Positions 33,228 to 46,409 of a stretch of 64,000 bases of DNA are shown in pieces. A model generated the notes under the pieces. It saw nothing but the letters and a program-made list of their open reading frames with translations. It was not told where the DNA came from and did no database searches. Made by a program: the position numbers and the translations under genes. The DNA is from Akebia trifoliata (lineage: Eukaryota > Streptophyta > Magnoliopsida > Ranunculales > Lardizabalaceae): contig CM030718.1 in assembly GCA_017979445.1 (NCBI GenBank), positions 19,959,021 through 20,023,020 of the forward strand, written 5' to 3'. The stretch's first letter is position 1; each line of letters begins with the position of its first letter.

Positions 33228-34409
33228 TAAATGATCAATTTTCTACCCAAACGTGTACTCATCTTTTAATGGACAACTTCTTGACTACCACTGGGTTATA
33301 ACTATCACAATGATGTTGCTGAGCCAATATGTATTCAATAAATATGAAGGGGAAGTCGCAGTAAAGATCATTATGCATGGTGTTCTTTCTCACAGGGTGG
33401 CCTTTCTTCTCATTGATTTTCATTGGGAATTTTGAGATGATACATCTGCTTTCAGTTGTGTATGTGAGTGTATTGCAAAATGTTTTCTATAAGACTACAA
33501 AGTATGCCTTAATATAAAGGGTTAAGGGTTAAAGGGAAAGTTGCCATGGATGTTATTTGGAACTCATTCGAAAAAAACTTAAGCAGCTTTGATCCAATGG
33601 TGCATGACCTTGACATTCACATTACTTGGGAACTTGATTCCTTACCATGGTGGAATATTCTTGGTGATTGTTCATGCATTATTTCTGATAGCAAGATCTT
33701 TGGATTCATTGTTCATTACCTCACGTAAGGAGAAAGAAAAAGATGATCATATTCCAATTTCTCTATTGCAAGCATCTTCAGATCTATCTGATTTAACTTG
33801 TGGTTGGGTATAAGTTTGGGGTCTTCAATGTTGTCATGTCCAATTAGCCACGCCATGAAAAGGAGAACTGAAATTAAAGCCAAAGTAAAAAAGGTAAAAA
33901 TAATATAAAGAAAACAATGAGAGAAGTATACCTAATTGGAGGGCTCCCTATTCTACAAAAGCTCTCACAAAAAAAAAAAAAAAAAAAAGGACTGAGAATG
34001 ATTAAAATTGTAAGGTGTTATTGTAATTTAAAAAAAATGTGAAGATTTCCAAAAGAGAAAAAGAAAAAATTTGAAATAAGAAAGAGAATTGATTTTGTGG
34101 AGGCACAACGAAAATGGTGAAGAAAAAAGAAGAATATGTGCTAAAGTATATGTTCCTTGCAGTCATCTACGTTCCAAATCAAGCAACAAAAAATAGGAAT
34201 TTGAAGAAGAAAGATGAAGCTTGGAATTTATAATTTATGTAGGAATTCTAATTAGAGAAAAATACCCTCTTGAGGATTGAGAATTCTAACTAGATATGTG
34301 AAAGATTTGAAGATTCTAAATATATTCAATCGAATAATCATATTGCACTAGTTCAAAACATGCAAGTTTTACAATTGAAACTACAATTAACTGGTACATA
34401 TAGCCAGGG
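33228..34409 (+). other. Unassigned stretch with short frames
   Basis: Frames at 33253-33435 and 33546-33728 (60 codons each) and 33589-33813 have mixed composition unlike the LTR shadows, for example HWVITITMMLLSQYVF and LSSFDPMVHDLDIHITWE. I recognise no family. They could be host-gene debris or part of a transposon. From 33850 to 34400 the sequence is A-rich and empty. Confidence 0.35.
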
Positions 34410-35559
34410 ATGAGTGTAGACACCCCATTTTTTTATCCGCCTGACTTAGCGATCCGTTACCCGGTTGCTGTGGATTCTTAATGATGAGTGCAAAAAAACT
34501 CGAAAGCTTGAGAGAAGCATCCTTTTAATTCTCCCTATCTTCTAATCTTATTCTATTATTTCTCCTTACCACGCAACATAGAATCACGCACGCTTAAGAT
34601 CGTTATACCATACACGCAACTTAGCAAGCATGTATGCTTAGGTTTGCTACACATTTGGATAACTTAGAGACCTCGCTATGCTAGAAAAACATGACTTCGA
34701 GATTTAAAAATAATCACGTTACGACTGAAAGAAACTTCACGCCAAAATAGACAAAAATTGATAAAATGACAAAAATACTCCTTATGAATTTCGGACTTTC
34801 GAAAAATCTCGAAAGTACCTCCGGTGCATTCAAAATATGATTTTGAGTCTAATGGGACCCAAATTGATGAAATCGGAGAAATTTATGAAAAATTACAAAA
34901 TAACCGTAATACCCCTCGATATCCGACTTTTAGAAACCTTGACGCTTAGGAGAACACAATTAAAAAATTAAAAAGAATTCAATAAAAATCTCGAATAATC
35001 AAAATTAAATTAAAATTTAAAATTTAAATCAATTAAAATTTACAATCAAATAAAAAAATTTCAAATTGAAAATAACCATTAAACTAAAATTAGAATTTAA
35101 TCGACAACTTAAAATTTAAGATCAATTCAAAATTAAATCAAAAATAAATTTTAAAATCAAATTAAAGATCAATTAACCAATCCGAATTAAAATTCTATCA
35201 AAACCCAACTAAAGCCAATCAACAAATTAAAAAATCAAAATTCAAGCTTAAATTAAAATCAACTAATCAATATTAAATCAAAACATAATTAACCAATCGA
35301 ATTAAAATCTTAATTTAATCAACCAATCAAGATCGAAAAGTGAAACATAATTAATCTATCAAATTAAAATCAAACCAAAATTAAAAATTGTAACTCAAAC
35401 CATCAACCAAAATTAAAAATCAAAATTTAATCAATAATGATCTACCAATGTGCCACGTGTTGTCAAGCGTGGGATCATGATCCCATTCTTTCTAAACTTT
35501 AAAAGAGAGATATTTCCTATTTGATTCGGTCAAAGAATAACCAAATAAAAGAAAGAAAG

Positions 35560-35590
<31 letters not shown>

Positions 35591-35663
35591 GAACAAACAA
35601 ATAAATGGAAAAGAAATAAATGAATAAAAGAAAGAGATAAAATAAAAAATAGCAAGAGAATGC

Positions 35664-35670
35664 TATAAAT
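35664..35670 (+). promoter_or_regulatory. TATA box of the solo LTR
   Basis: TATAAAT about 1.25 kb into the LTR, just before a CT-rich stretch, matching the arrangement in element A. Confidence 0.5.
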
Positions 35671-36987
35671 GGGAGAGAGATTTCTCTCTTGAGAGGGGGG
35701 CGGGGGGGATTGAACATTTTGAAAGCTATAAAGAGGGTTGACGTTTTTGGTACAGAGGATAATAAAAAAAACAGCAAAAAGAAAGAGAGAAAAAAGGAAA
35801 AAGACATTAATACTTTTATTCTCACATCTTTTGCAGCCATTAACGGTCCTTCCCACGTTTTGTGCAGCCACTAAGAGAAAAGACAACCAGCTCCCATCTC
35901 TTCTTCTTTTCAGCCTCATCTTCTTCTTTTCCCTCTTGTTTTGCTCTTCTCTTATAGCAGCCAAAAACAGCCTCTATCCTTCCCAAAAAACGTCTCAAAC
36001 ACACAGTAGCCTTCATCACTCTCTTTCAATCACCCTTCCTCTCCAACTATCGTCTCAACACCTTCCATTACAGCCCCATTAACAAGTTTCCTTCCTCACA
36101 TTTTCAGCCCCCATTCCCTTGGTTGTTCAGTCTGTAGAACAGCCCCATTATTTTCACCATTAGCAGTCCCAACCAACATTCAAAACACCCCCATCATCAC
36201 CTTCTCCAGCAGCTCCCAACCACCATCCAAAACGGCCCCATTGTCGCCTTCTTCAGCATCCCCAACCACCGAAAAAAACAACCCATTCCAGCCCCTAAAA
36301 CCATCCATTATAGCCCCCTTGCTGTCCCATCTTCTTCTCCATTCAATCTGCAACCTCACCGTCCATAACATTCCCCTCCAACAATCCCTCTCCTTGCTAT
36401 CTTTGACACCCAAAACGTCCTCCATTGACAGCCCTATTTCAGCCCCACTTCACTCCCATTCCTTCCTTTGGACAGCAAGCATGAGGAACTAAAAGATAAG
36501 AGGAAGGGAAGATCGAATAGGGGGGGTGCTCAACCAACAACACATCACCATCATCTCCATTCTTCTTTTTTTTTAAGTTCATTCCCATTTTGGATAGCAG
36601 CCGTTCACACCACATTCGTTTTCATCTTGTTTTTCATTAGCTCAACCATCTTCACGTTTAGCCACACCTTCACACAGCCACGTCCACTCCACAAGCAGCA
36701 ACGTCCCCAACCTCTTTCTATTGTAGCCCTTGCTGCAATGCCTAAGTCACCACTCCATTGCAGCCATTGCCACAACATCATCTCCATCAAGTCTCGATAC
36801 CTCTCTTTTTGGGTAGCATATATCCATCCTCTCTGATACATTCGAGCAGTAAGCAATCAAAGACTTTGAAGGAATATCACGTAACTTGACTCTTGCAAGT
36901 GGTAAGTTCATTTGTTTTTGTCTCTTCTTACGCCCCTTTAATCGTTATTTTATGTGTGGGTTTTTCTTCATGAGGATTAATTTGTGA

Positions 36988-37900
36988 ATGTGCGTGAGTC
37001 GACTCACTAATTTGTGTGTGTGCACATATGAATTTCAGAATCATTTTTTTTAATAAAGTGGCCACGTGAGTCAACTTACTGATTCCTAGGTACATTGGAA
37101 TTTCAAAATTGATTAATTAACAAAATAGACATTGAGCTAATTCACTGATTTATGTGTGTGTACATATGAATTTCAAAATCATTTTTTAATAAAGTGGCCA
37201 TGTGAGTCAACTCACTGATTTGTGTGAGTATGGAAATTTCAAAATTGAATTTTTAATAAAAATGCCATGTGAGTTAACTCACTGATTTCTATGTACATTG
37301 GAATTTCAAAAGTGATTTATTAATAAAGTTACCACGTGAGTTAACTCACTGATTTCTATGTACATTAGAACTTCAAAAGTAACTTATTAATAAGGTGGCC
37401 ACGTGAGTCAACTCACTGATTTGTGTGAGTACGGAAATTTCAAAATTGAACTTTTAATGAAGTTACGACTGAGTCGACTCACTACTTTTTTATATACATG
37501 AAAAGTTAAAATCATTTTTTTTAACAAAATAAGCATGAGTCAACTCACTGATTTGTGTGCACATATGGGTTTAAGATCGATTTTCTTTTTAATAATAAGC
37601 ATGTGGATTGACTTATTGATTTCTATGTACATTGGAATTCCAAAATTGATTTATTAACAAAATAGACGTTGAATTAACTCATTGACATGTATGTGTGCAT
37701 AGGAAACTAAAATTGAATTTTTAATAAAGTTGCCACGTGAGTTAATTCACTGATTTTTGGTGTACATAGGAATTTCAAAATCGGATTTTTTGATGAAATT
37801 GACATATGAGTTGACTCACTGATTTTAGTGGATATTGGGGTGTGAAAACTTATTTTACTTTTCAAAATGTTGTCAATGAGTTGACTCGTCGATTTATGTT
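36988..37900 (+). repeat. Array of ~67-bp units with GTGAGT-N2-ACTCAC palindromes
   Basis: About 13 diverged units of 65-69 bp, each opening with a palindrome such as GTGAGTCAACTCAC or GTGAGTTAACTCAC and followed by GATTTxTATGTACATTGGAA and AATTTCAAAA motifs. The palindrome carries TGAGTCA (a GCN4/bZIP-type site), and at least four units read CCACGTGAG, adding a G-box CACGTG. Confidence 0.85.
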
Positions 37901-38710
37901 CACGTGACAAAAATGGATTCTTGAAAATTCATAACTTGCTAATTTTGGGAATTTATGGGTTTTTCTTTGATTTGGTGATTTTCCTAAAATCATGATTTTC
38001 TATTATTGGAAAATTGATATTTATAGATTGCTAATTTGGAAATCCAATTTTGATAATTCTCTAATTTGGAAAATCCCTTTTTTAAATTTCTAATTTTAAA
38101 CTCTCAATTTAGGAAATTTCTAATTTCTAATTTAGAAATTTCGTGAATTCCCAAATTAGAAGTTTCATATTCTCAGTTTTCCACTTTAGAAAATTTTCAC
38201 AAATTTCTATTTTGGTCGATTTGGAAAATCTTCACATATTTTGATTTGTAATTGAAATGTTGCCATGTGGACTTTGAAGCATAGACAAGAATTAAGACTT
38301 TTTCAAATATTTCCATCTTTATGCGAAATTCGAGAAATTATATGATATTTGGGGAACATTGGCCTTGAGATTCGTTTAACACATTCGATATAATTTGATG
38401 ATGATGGTGACGATGATTGGACCATAATCTTGACTTTAGTCTCTACCCGTTGACCATAGGACAGTTTGGATCGTAGTAGAGACCGATCATCTTGATCGAG
38501 TGAGTTCGGTGCCTAACACCTTTCGAAATCCGTAATCTAACCCATTACCCATCTCTCTGATCCGTGGACCGACCCGATCCATTTTGGAGTTATTTTTGAT
38601 TCCTAGACCTAAATTAGGTGGCGACTCCTTATTCCCTAAAAGTCCCCAATTTACTAATTGGACCCTTACCCACAATTTGGTGGAAAACGGGTCGAGGCCA
38701 TTTCAATGAG

Positions 38711-41394
38711 CAACTAAACAGTTTAAAAGTTACACATAGCATCAATCATCCATACTCATTATACATTTTCCATTTTATGCAAATATAGTTGGCAACTCGG
38801 TTTATAGTTCGAAATATAACAACATATACATAAATACGAGTGGTGGAGTAACGGAATTCGAGCGTTGGGATTCACGATTGGATCGCTCCCTGTCGTGACA
38901 TGATGTTACAACGTAAATCTGACTTTTAGTTCCTGATTTTGTGGTCGGTAGTTACGCTTACCACACTGGTGACCATTTATCTGGCTCAGGCAGACCGTTT
39001 GATGTGATCGTAAGCCATGGGTCTATTTTCGATGTGTCAGAATGTTCGACTACTATTAGATTATTAGTGATAACTGACCAATCATCTTCGTCTATGCCTA
39101 TCAGGCGTGTATGTGATTCTCAAAATAACACTCCACTCGTATACGACCCACCTTTACAATACACGTTCACTGGTAAAGATAAGAAAGAAATGGACCCGGA
39201 TTCCAGTTGTGACTCCACTCTCATACGCGTCCCATACCACATATGAGTTTCGTGGTCCCTACTGTACATCCCAGGATAGTACACCCCTCCGAATGATGTG
39301 ACGCACTATCCCTTTAGGTATTTACAAACCCTTTAATAGCTCACAAAATAGTTACGTATATATATGATTTTTCATTTAAAATAAAAAAGAAATTAACAGA
39401 ACAAGATTGAGAATGGATATCCAGTTCCTACCACGCAACTGTGGCCCCCCGGCCTAAAATAAATAACTATACTAAGTACACGCGCTAACATAATTTTAAA
39501 TAAACATGCAAACCATTTTATAAATAACTTGGATATCCTTTCACCAACCTACACACAACATACAATGTAAAATGCAGACATCACCCTTCAGGTGTGATTC
39601 TGATATTTTACCGTTTATTCCCTCTTTCATTTTCTCGACATTCTCACTCTTCAAGTCAAACCATTTATTTATAATATTTCAACATTATTTTTGATCTTTC
39701 CATCGAAAACCATCAAGGTTTATTCAAAACGAGGTCCCAACGATGCACGAGATCAAAGTTGTTAAAAACAAGAAAAGCTGGTGAAAATTTGGCTAAGTGT
39801 CGGAAACTCAATTTTTCAAAGTTCTCAAAATTAAAAACGGATTTTTGGAAATGAAAGCCTCGATCACGAGATTTGACACCATATAGTTTTTGTAATTAAA
39901 TTCAAAGTAATGCGAAAGTTATTACATTTTGAAAAATTGCCGAAAACGTAGAAATCAACGTTTTGTTCTTGAAACCAAAATTTGGATTTTTATCCTTTGA
40001 GATTCGGATCTTGAAACCATTTCCATTGTTCCGAAATGGGGGATAAAACCTTAATTTCATTAAAAAACTTAGGGTTGAAAATCATGTGCAAGTCTTAAGG
40101 ATCACAGTCCAAGAGTGAGAGTCTGATTTTGACACAAAATATACTGTTAGCGGCAGAAGGGTGTTCTGTCGGTGGAACCGATGGTTCTTGCATATAGAAG
40201 ATAATTATCGACGACAAAGACTACATTCTGTCGGTGGAACCGACAGAACGGTCATCGGTGGGACCGACGGTCCTACCGATAGCACTGAACTTCTTCATGA
40301 TTTTTGGATTATTCGATCCCTTCTTTGGATCTTTGTTCCATTCTTCAAACCCTTCAACCCACCCACAAATTCAACACTTAAAACATAGATAAAACACATC
40401 AAATTTTTATTTCTAGCATGAGTTTCAATTCAAACAAAGATTTCTACGATTTAAAACAAACAATAAGTTTTGTTAAAACAACCTAAATGCATATTTCTAA
40501 ATCTAAAGTTACCAATAGGAATCGAAAGTCCCCTACTTGGTTTGTGGACGCTGAAAGTGATGAACTCGCACAATAATCAAGGTTGGTGGTAAAAGAGTTG
40601 ATTTTGGGTTGAGTTGGGTGCAAAGTGGACGAGGGTTTGCAACTCCTTTGACGACGACACTCTCCTTTACTTCTACAATAGAAGACGAGTCTTTACTAAC
40701 AAGGTGAAGCTCTGAGTTTGATGATATCCTAACTTTCTTATTGATTTTTTATGGAGGGTGAGCAAAACGAACTTGAATGGGTTAACAAGGAGGGTGAGGT
40801 TGTAGCTATCGTCGTAGCTTACAACTTTGTCTTTTTCATCGGGGTTCAACGGTTATTCCTTTTCAACAAATCTTGAGGCTAAGAGAGGAGAACCCTAGGT
40901 TGAGAAATAGTTGATGTGTGGGTTCTTTAGAGAGGAGGAAACAAATAGCATGAAAAGAAACTTTGCTTTCTTCTATAAGAAGCTGAGGGCATACTTGTAA
41001 TTTTCCCATCATTTCTAATTTCGATCGTAACTTAACTATCCGGACTCAAAAAATGACAAACGAGTATACCATTTCGAATAATTTTTCGTTGCGGTCCTAA
41101 TGGTATGGTCAAATTTTCTTGATTCTCTCTCTAACGAATATTTTCTATTTTGGGTCCTGCTCAACATGAAATTCGAGGATTTGTTAACTTTTTCACCCGA
41201 TCTTAAATTCAAACTTGCTTATAGGCTAAGATATATATTTCGATCGTTTTGAAGCTAATGGCGAAGTCAGTTTTCAATAAAAATGAATATAGCATAATCC
41301 GAGCACTTTACTCTAAGTTTTCTTTTTAGAATATTCTTTGAATAAATACTATCTGATCTCTTCGAGATACGAGTTAAAAACACGGGGTGTTACA
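38711..41394 (-). repeat. LTR-like sequence of another gypsy element, minus strand
   Basis: On the minus strand it starts TGTAACACCCCGTG at 41394, a common start of plant gypsy LTRs. The other end was not found because the solo LTR lies at or near it. Frames at 38941-39246 and 40161-40388 have no family features. No gene is supported. Confidence 0.5.
40153..40285. repeat. Cluster of TCGGT-GGA-ACCGA hairpins
   Basis: Three copies of (G)TCGGTGGAACCGA(C) or its GGGACC variant. The middle one is TTCTGTCGGT-GGA-ACCGACAGAA at 40226-40248, with perfect 10-bp arms. Confidence 0.6.
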
Positions 41395-42424
41395 AGAAAT
41401 CCACTTGTTAAAGATGAAAAGATAATGGCTTTAGTTATTTCTTCGAAGCTTTAGTGGAGGGAAGTATCGTACACAAAAGTTGTATGCTTATGGAACAAAC
41501 AAATTTCACAAAAGTTGGTTTTTCATATGTAAAAGAAGAAAATATTGGATTTTAATCCCATGCATCTTGAGTACACAAAGTTCCGCTAGAACTTAATTGA
41601 GATTTAAAGCTCATTGCATCTCTTTCATGATTTATAAGGAGTGGAAGTGGCATTGATCATATACACCTTGGGTACACCAAATTCCAATAAAACTTGGATG
41701 CTTTCAAGAATTATACCAAATTAGTGAGGACGAGAAAACTTCAAGAAAAGTATGTTAGAGGTTGACCAACAACCTCTTATCTGTTAGTCCTTAAAAATTA
41801 TTTATAGGCCAATCCAAAGTTATTTGTAAGTTGGACCTATGGAGGCCATATATATTTCTAAGTTTTTATTAATATAAAGTCTATCATACTTATAAGGAAT
41901 GGTGCATTCACACATTGGTCTGACATCCAATACGACTAACGTAAACAAGTTAGCTTGTATTCGTTGTGGTTCACAAATTCAAGCCCAAAGCCTAATGTCA
42001 AATAAAAGTTCATGGTGAATGTAATGGACTCAAGTTCAAAATCCAATAACTAAGGTGTAATACTTGATAAGAAAAGCTCTTAAAAGAAAATGGCATTTTT
42101 GTATTCACAAAAAAGGAGATTTATCACAAAGGCGAGATCAACAAAAGTGAGAACATGTTGTCAGTAGGACATTCCGCCAACCAATACCCGAAGAAAACGA
42201 AATTGCACATTTCAATTACTTGCTCCGATTACAAATTCAATGATTGTACTAGGCTTCAGTAACTTGAACGACAAAGGCACTAAAAGGGAAAAAGAAGATT
42301 CCAAAGTTAATTTCAACATGAAGATGGAAGCAACAACAAAAAATGTTCACTTTAGTCAAATGTTTGTACTCTTGACAACGTGATAAGAATGCACCGCCAT
42401 TAGCTACATTACCAACAATGCATC
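41395..42424 (+). other. Probable internal end of element B, no gene
   Basis: No coding sequence recognised. The last part precedes a polypurine tract and LTR, so it is probably the 3' internal region of a mostly deleted gypsy element. Confidence 0.4.
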
Positions 42425-42438
42425 CTTGAGGGGGCATT
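42425..42438 (+). other. Polypurine tract of element B
   Basis: CTTGAGGGGGCATT directly precedes TGTGGGCAT. AATGC at 42417 and GCATT at the tract end can pair, as at the tract of element A. Confidence 0.55.
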
Positions 42439-43320
42439 TGTGGGCATAAAAAATTTAAGAAAACCTTAAAAAATTTATAAATCAAGAGAAAGTCTTTAGA
42501 AACCATAAATGGGCCTCACATATCCAAATTCTAGACCAATTGATTGGGATAGGCCTTCTAATAAATTGGGTTGAGTTTTCGTAGATAAAACTCATGATTC
42601 AATAAATTCAAGTGATCCACGTTAAATATTGGGCCTTACACCAAATAAATGACTTTGACCCAATAACAATCTATAGAATTCTCAAAATTGAATTTGGACA
42701 AGTTTAACTCTTAAACAAACCAATCACAACTCTTTAAGTTAGGACATAATTTGAAAGTTAAATTATCTTTAAGTCTATAAATACCAAAGTCTCCCTCAAT
42801 TGGAAGGGATCTGGATCACTTTCTCTCAGAAAATAGAAACTCTTAAGCCATCCTTCAAAGAAGAAGTAAAGCTTTTCAAGAGAGACTTGGATTCTAATTC
42901 AAGAGAAGATCAAGATCAAAAGCCCTTCTTCAAAATCAAGAAATCCTTCTCAACATATAAAATGCAAAATCTAGAGAGAAGAAAATCTACAAAAAATCAA
43001 ACTCAAAGCCCTTCTTCAGAAGTTAAGAAACTCTTCTTAACCGATAAAGCGTAAAGCCTAAAGAAAAGAAAATCTATATAAATCTCTACAGAAGATCAAG
43101 CATAAAAAACAACCATCTATATGTCAAAAGTCACATTCTCAACTAATAAAACACGAAACCTGAAGAGAAGAAAGTTACACACGCCATCTCTATTTTTGTA
43201 CTTAATTGTTAGTCAGAGGATAATGCTGAGACCTGTATATCTTTTTTTATCAAAATCAATAAAAAAAAAATCATTTATGATCTTATTTCATGAATCTCGA
43301 GGTAGATCTATAAAATTTGT
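42439..43320 (+). repeat. 3' LTR of element B (same family as element D LTR)
   Basis: Starts TGTGGGCATAAA after the tract. TATA box TATAAATA at 42776. The region 42600-43320 is homologous to 13695-14470. The frame 42800-43054 is transcribed-leader sequence rich in Lys/Ser, not a gene. The right end is degraded near GAGGTAGATC. Confidence 0.6.
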
Positions 43321-43324
43321 ATAG

Positions 43325-43960
43325 CTAAAGAGTAAACCTTTCTTGGAGATAATCTTTTCTTGCTAAGTCCATCCCCCCCCCCCCCCCCCATACATACCGC
43401 ATCTTATTTTACAAAAGAATTAATAGTCAAAGGTAATGATCTCTCTAAATTTTCACCTAACACTCTAAACTAATAAAAAATAGGCGCATAGAAGACATAA
43501 AAATCATGCATAAGATCCCTAGACTTTTCAATGGTGATGTTCAATCCATGGATACCTTCGAAAGACTAAACCTACAAAGAAATGCTCCCAAGTGAGCACA
43601 TTAGCCTTTAAAAAAAGTTTTTAAATTCAAAAGGTGGAATCCATGTGGATTCTCACAAAAATTCCAAGCACACAAAAAATTCCAACAAACTCCCATTTTC
43701 TAAAAATAAACTATAAGCAATTTTTTGTAATTCTCTCTACAACTCCCTTTATTTTCAAAATCTCAAAAATGCATTTTAAAGCTTCATTTATGGTTATATT
43801 GGTAATCATCTTTGGATAGGAGGGACAAAAATCCTAACACCTTCCTTGTCCTTCTACTGAACTCCCGTACTTAGAATCAGTATGAAAACCTTTCCTATTA
43901 TCCTTTAAGATATTTAATACCTTAATTGAATGGTGGAGACTCCAAAACCCAAGTAGATAA
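43325..43960 (+). repeat. Diverged direct repeat, left copy
   Basis: Resembles 45055-45720 in order: GGAGATAATCTT, the GGATA-C-TT phrase, AATGCTC--AAGTG, GGTGGAATCCA, and CTAACACCTTCCTTGTCCTTC. Probably a late-LTR piece of an element related to the one at 43985-46409. It includes a run of 17 C at 43373-43389. Confidence 0.55.
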
Positions 43961-43984
43961 GCTCAAATCTTCAAAGGTTTCATA

Positions 43985-46409
43985 GCCCACATATCTGCAC
44001 ATACTTAAAAAAACCTCGCTACGCAAGGAAAAATTGATTTTGAAACTTAGAAATAATTATAATCGATATAAAAATAAGTTTTTTTAACAACATTTGCATA
44101 AATTAATAAAACCTATAAATATCCTATGCATAGGAAAACAAAAATTTCACATAAAATTACAAAATTTTCAAATGAAATTAATGAAGAATTTTTTCATATA
44201 AAATGATGATTTCCATTACATGGAATGACACTCTCATATGTATGAAATAACAAATTTTTTTTTATTATATAAAATGACGATTTCCATTATATGAAATGAC
44301 ACCTTTCGATCATATACATGACAATCGCTATCATATGAAATTTTTCATAACAAATTATGAAATCCAAGCATTAATTTAGAAGTTAAAAAATTTAATCGAA
44401 ATCTAATTAATAAAATTTATCGAATAGTCTTAGATCTTATCTTTAATCATGAAAAATCTTCAAGACTAATCAGATCTCTAAAGATAATAATTGATCAACC
44501 AAAATCATTTAAAATAAAAATCGATCACCAATGAAGTGTCAATCTTAACCGATCACCAATCAAAGATCAAAGAATTAAAACATATATTTCAACTAATTGA
44601 TCTTAGAATTAACACACAAATCGATAATCTATCAAACCACACAATCAACAAACCATCTAAGGGAGGAGGAAAGTTCAATTTTTTACTAAGAAAGAACTCT
44701 CTCTTACAGACGTCTTATTCTACCTCTCTCTCATTTTCTCTCTCACGATCTCTCGTTCTCTCTCACGACGCCTTGCAATACCCACCACCATACTCTCACG
44801 ACATCTTGCGATAGCCACCACTACACTCACTTTCACAACATCTTCACAACAACTCTACTATCTCTCCATTTACCCATCTTTATTGTAGTTCTGTCCCGCC
44901 ATTCATCCACTTTTATAGCAGTCAAAAATCTCTCTTTTCATCTCTCTCACTCTCAATAATCTTTTTGAGAGCATTTTAACTTCTAATAAATATTGTTTAG
45001 TTTATGTAATTTAAATTTCTAATTGCATTCGTTTCTTTTATTTCTAATAGCTTAAGAGTTAGAGAGTAAAACCTCATAGAGATAATCTTCTCTTTGTAAA
45101 CCCACTTATGCTTACATCTTTGCACACACTACACTGTAAAAGACAATGAGAAAAGATGTAGGTTTCCTATGGATCCATATATAAACTCCCTTGGCTAACA
45201 AAAATAGTCATAAAAAAGCACAAAATCATACATAAAAGGTCCCTAATCCACCTATGGTAGTATCCAATCTATGGATATTTTGTAAGGACTAAACTAACAA
45301 AAAAAATGCTCATAAGTGGGCACATAAACCTTTAACAATGCTTGAGGGTTCAAAACAGTGGAATCCAAATGAATTTCCACAAAAATCCCAAGCTCACAAA
45401 ATTTTTTAACAAACAATCCTGTTTCTTTTTTAGCTTGCACACTAACTCTTTTTTTCTTCATTTTACAAAATTAGATTATAGTCGATTTTTCCTAAATCTT
45501 CTCCATAATCCTCTCTATTTTTAAAATTCAAAAATGAATTTCTTATTTGACTTATAGTCAATCTATTAGTAATCATCTTCGGATAAGAGGGATAAGGTAT
45601 CTAACACCTCCCTTGTCCTTCAACCAAACTTCTTTACCTTAGGTCTTTAGGTAGACCTTTCACATTTATCTTTTAGATATGTGTGTCACTATATTTAAAA
45701 AAAAAAAAAAAAACTAAATTTAAAAACTTAATTATGGTGTCCATTCACACCTTAATTGAATGATACTGACTTATTTACTCACATAAATGAGCTCAATACT
45801 TTGAAAAGTCTTGAATTTCCTTAGTCTATATTGGTCAATGAGTTGCCTTATTGATTTTTGTGTGTTGGGACTCACATTAATTCGCACATTGTGTATTAAT
45901 GCATATCATGTGGATCTTGCAACTAATAAAAAATTACAGTGTTTTGAGAATTCCCTAATGCAAATTGTGAAAGAATGATGAATTTGTAATTTGAGAAAAT
46001 CATGACCATGGGATTTGATTGGTAGAATAATATAAAATGATGATGATTTAATTGATCAATTTGACATAAAATGATGCTGATGTTTAAATCCTTGGATTTT
46101 GACCTTTGACTTAGATTTTCCTAATTTTAACCCTAGGATATTAGCTTGACCTTAATCTCTCCCTTTGACTTTGGGATATCTTAAGTCATAGTAGAGACCA
46201 ATCACTTTGATATGGTTCGGTGCTTTACACCTTCCAAAATTCGTAACTTGATCCCTTGCCCATTTTCTCTTACCCATGGACTGACCCAAGTCCTTTTAGA
46301 ATCAATTTATAATTCCTGGCCCTAAATTAGGTGGCGACTACCCATTTCCTCATAAATACCCTAATTTACCTACTTTTTATTATTTGTAAAAAGTGTCAAG
46401 GCGCTTTCA
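43985..46409 (+). repeat. Decayed Tat/Ogre-type LTR
   Basis: Begins inside the LTR with AACCTCGCTACGCAAGGAAAA and GAAATAATTATAATCGATA (cf. 34665-34725), then an A-rich tract, a CTCTCT-rich tract near 44700, the right copy of the direct repeat (45055-45720), the phrases GTAGAGACCAATCA and GGTGGCGACTACCC, and the terminal GGCGCTTTCA. The first ~250 bp are lost. Confidence 0.6.

Larger units (their letters stand above)
34415..38705 (+). mobile_element. Solo LTR of a Tat/Ogre-type element with exact target duplication
   Basis: Starts TGTAGACACCCCA, ends GGCCATTTCA, 4291 bp, with ATGAG on both sides (34410-34414 and 38706-38710). It belongs to the same family as the 55306 LTR: shared CACGCACGCTTA, AGACCTCGCTATGCTAG and TAATCACGTT phrases, then an AATTAAAA-rich tract (34980-35440), TATA box, CT-rich transcribed-like region (35860-36800) and late-LTR phrase GGTGCCTAACACC. 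Recombination between two LTRs removed the internal region. The S/P-rich frames at 35738-36836 are CT-rich leader sequence, not genes. Confidence 0.93.

Noticed and set aside
35517..36856. Several Ser/Pro/His-rich or Phe-rich frames on both strands
   Set aside because: They lie in the CT-rich leader-like part of the solo LTR and have low complexity, no domain and no conservation in the 55306 LTR.
34410..38710. Full element with two LTRs
   Set aside because: Only one LTR lies between the ATGAG duplications; there is no primer site, internal region or polypurine tract, so it is a solo LTR.
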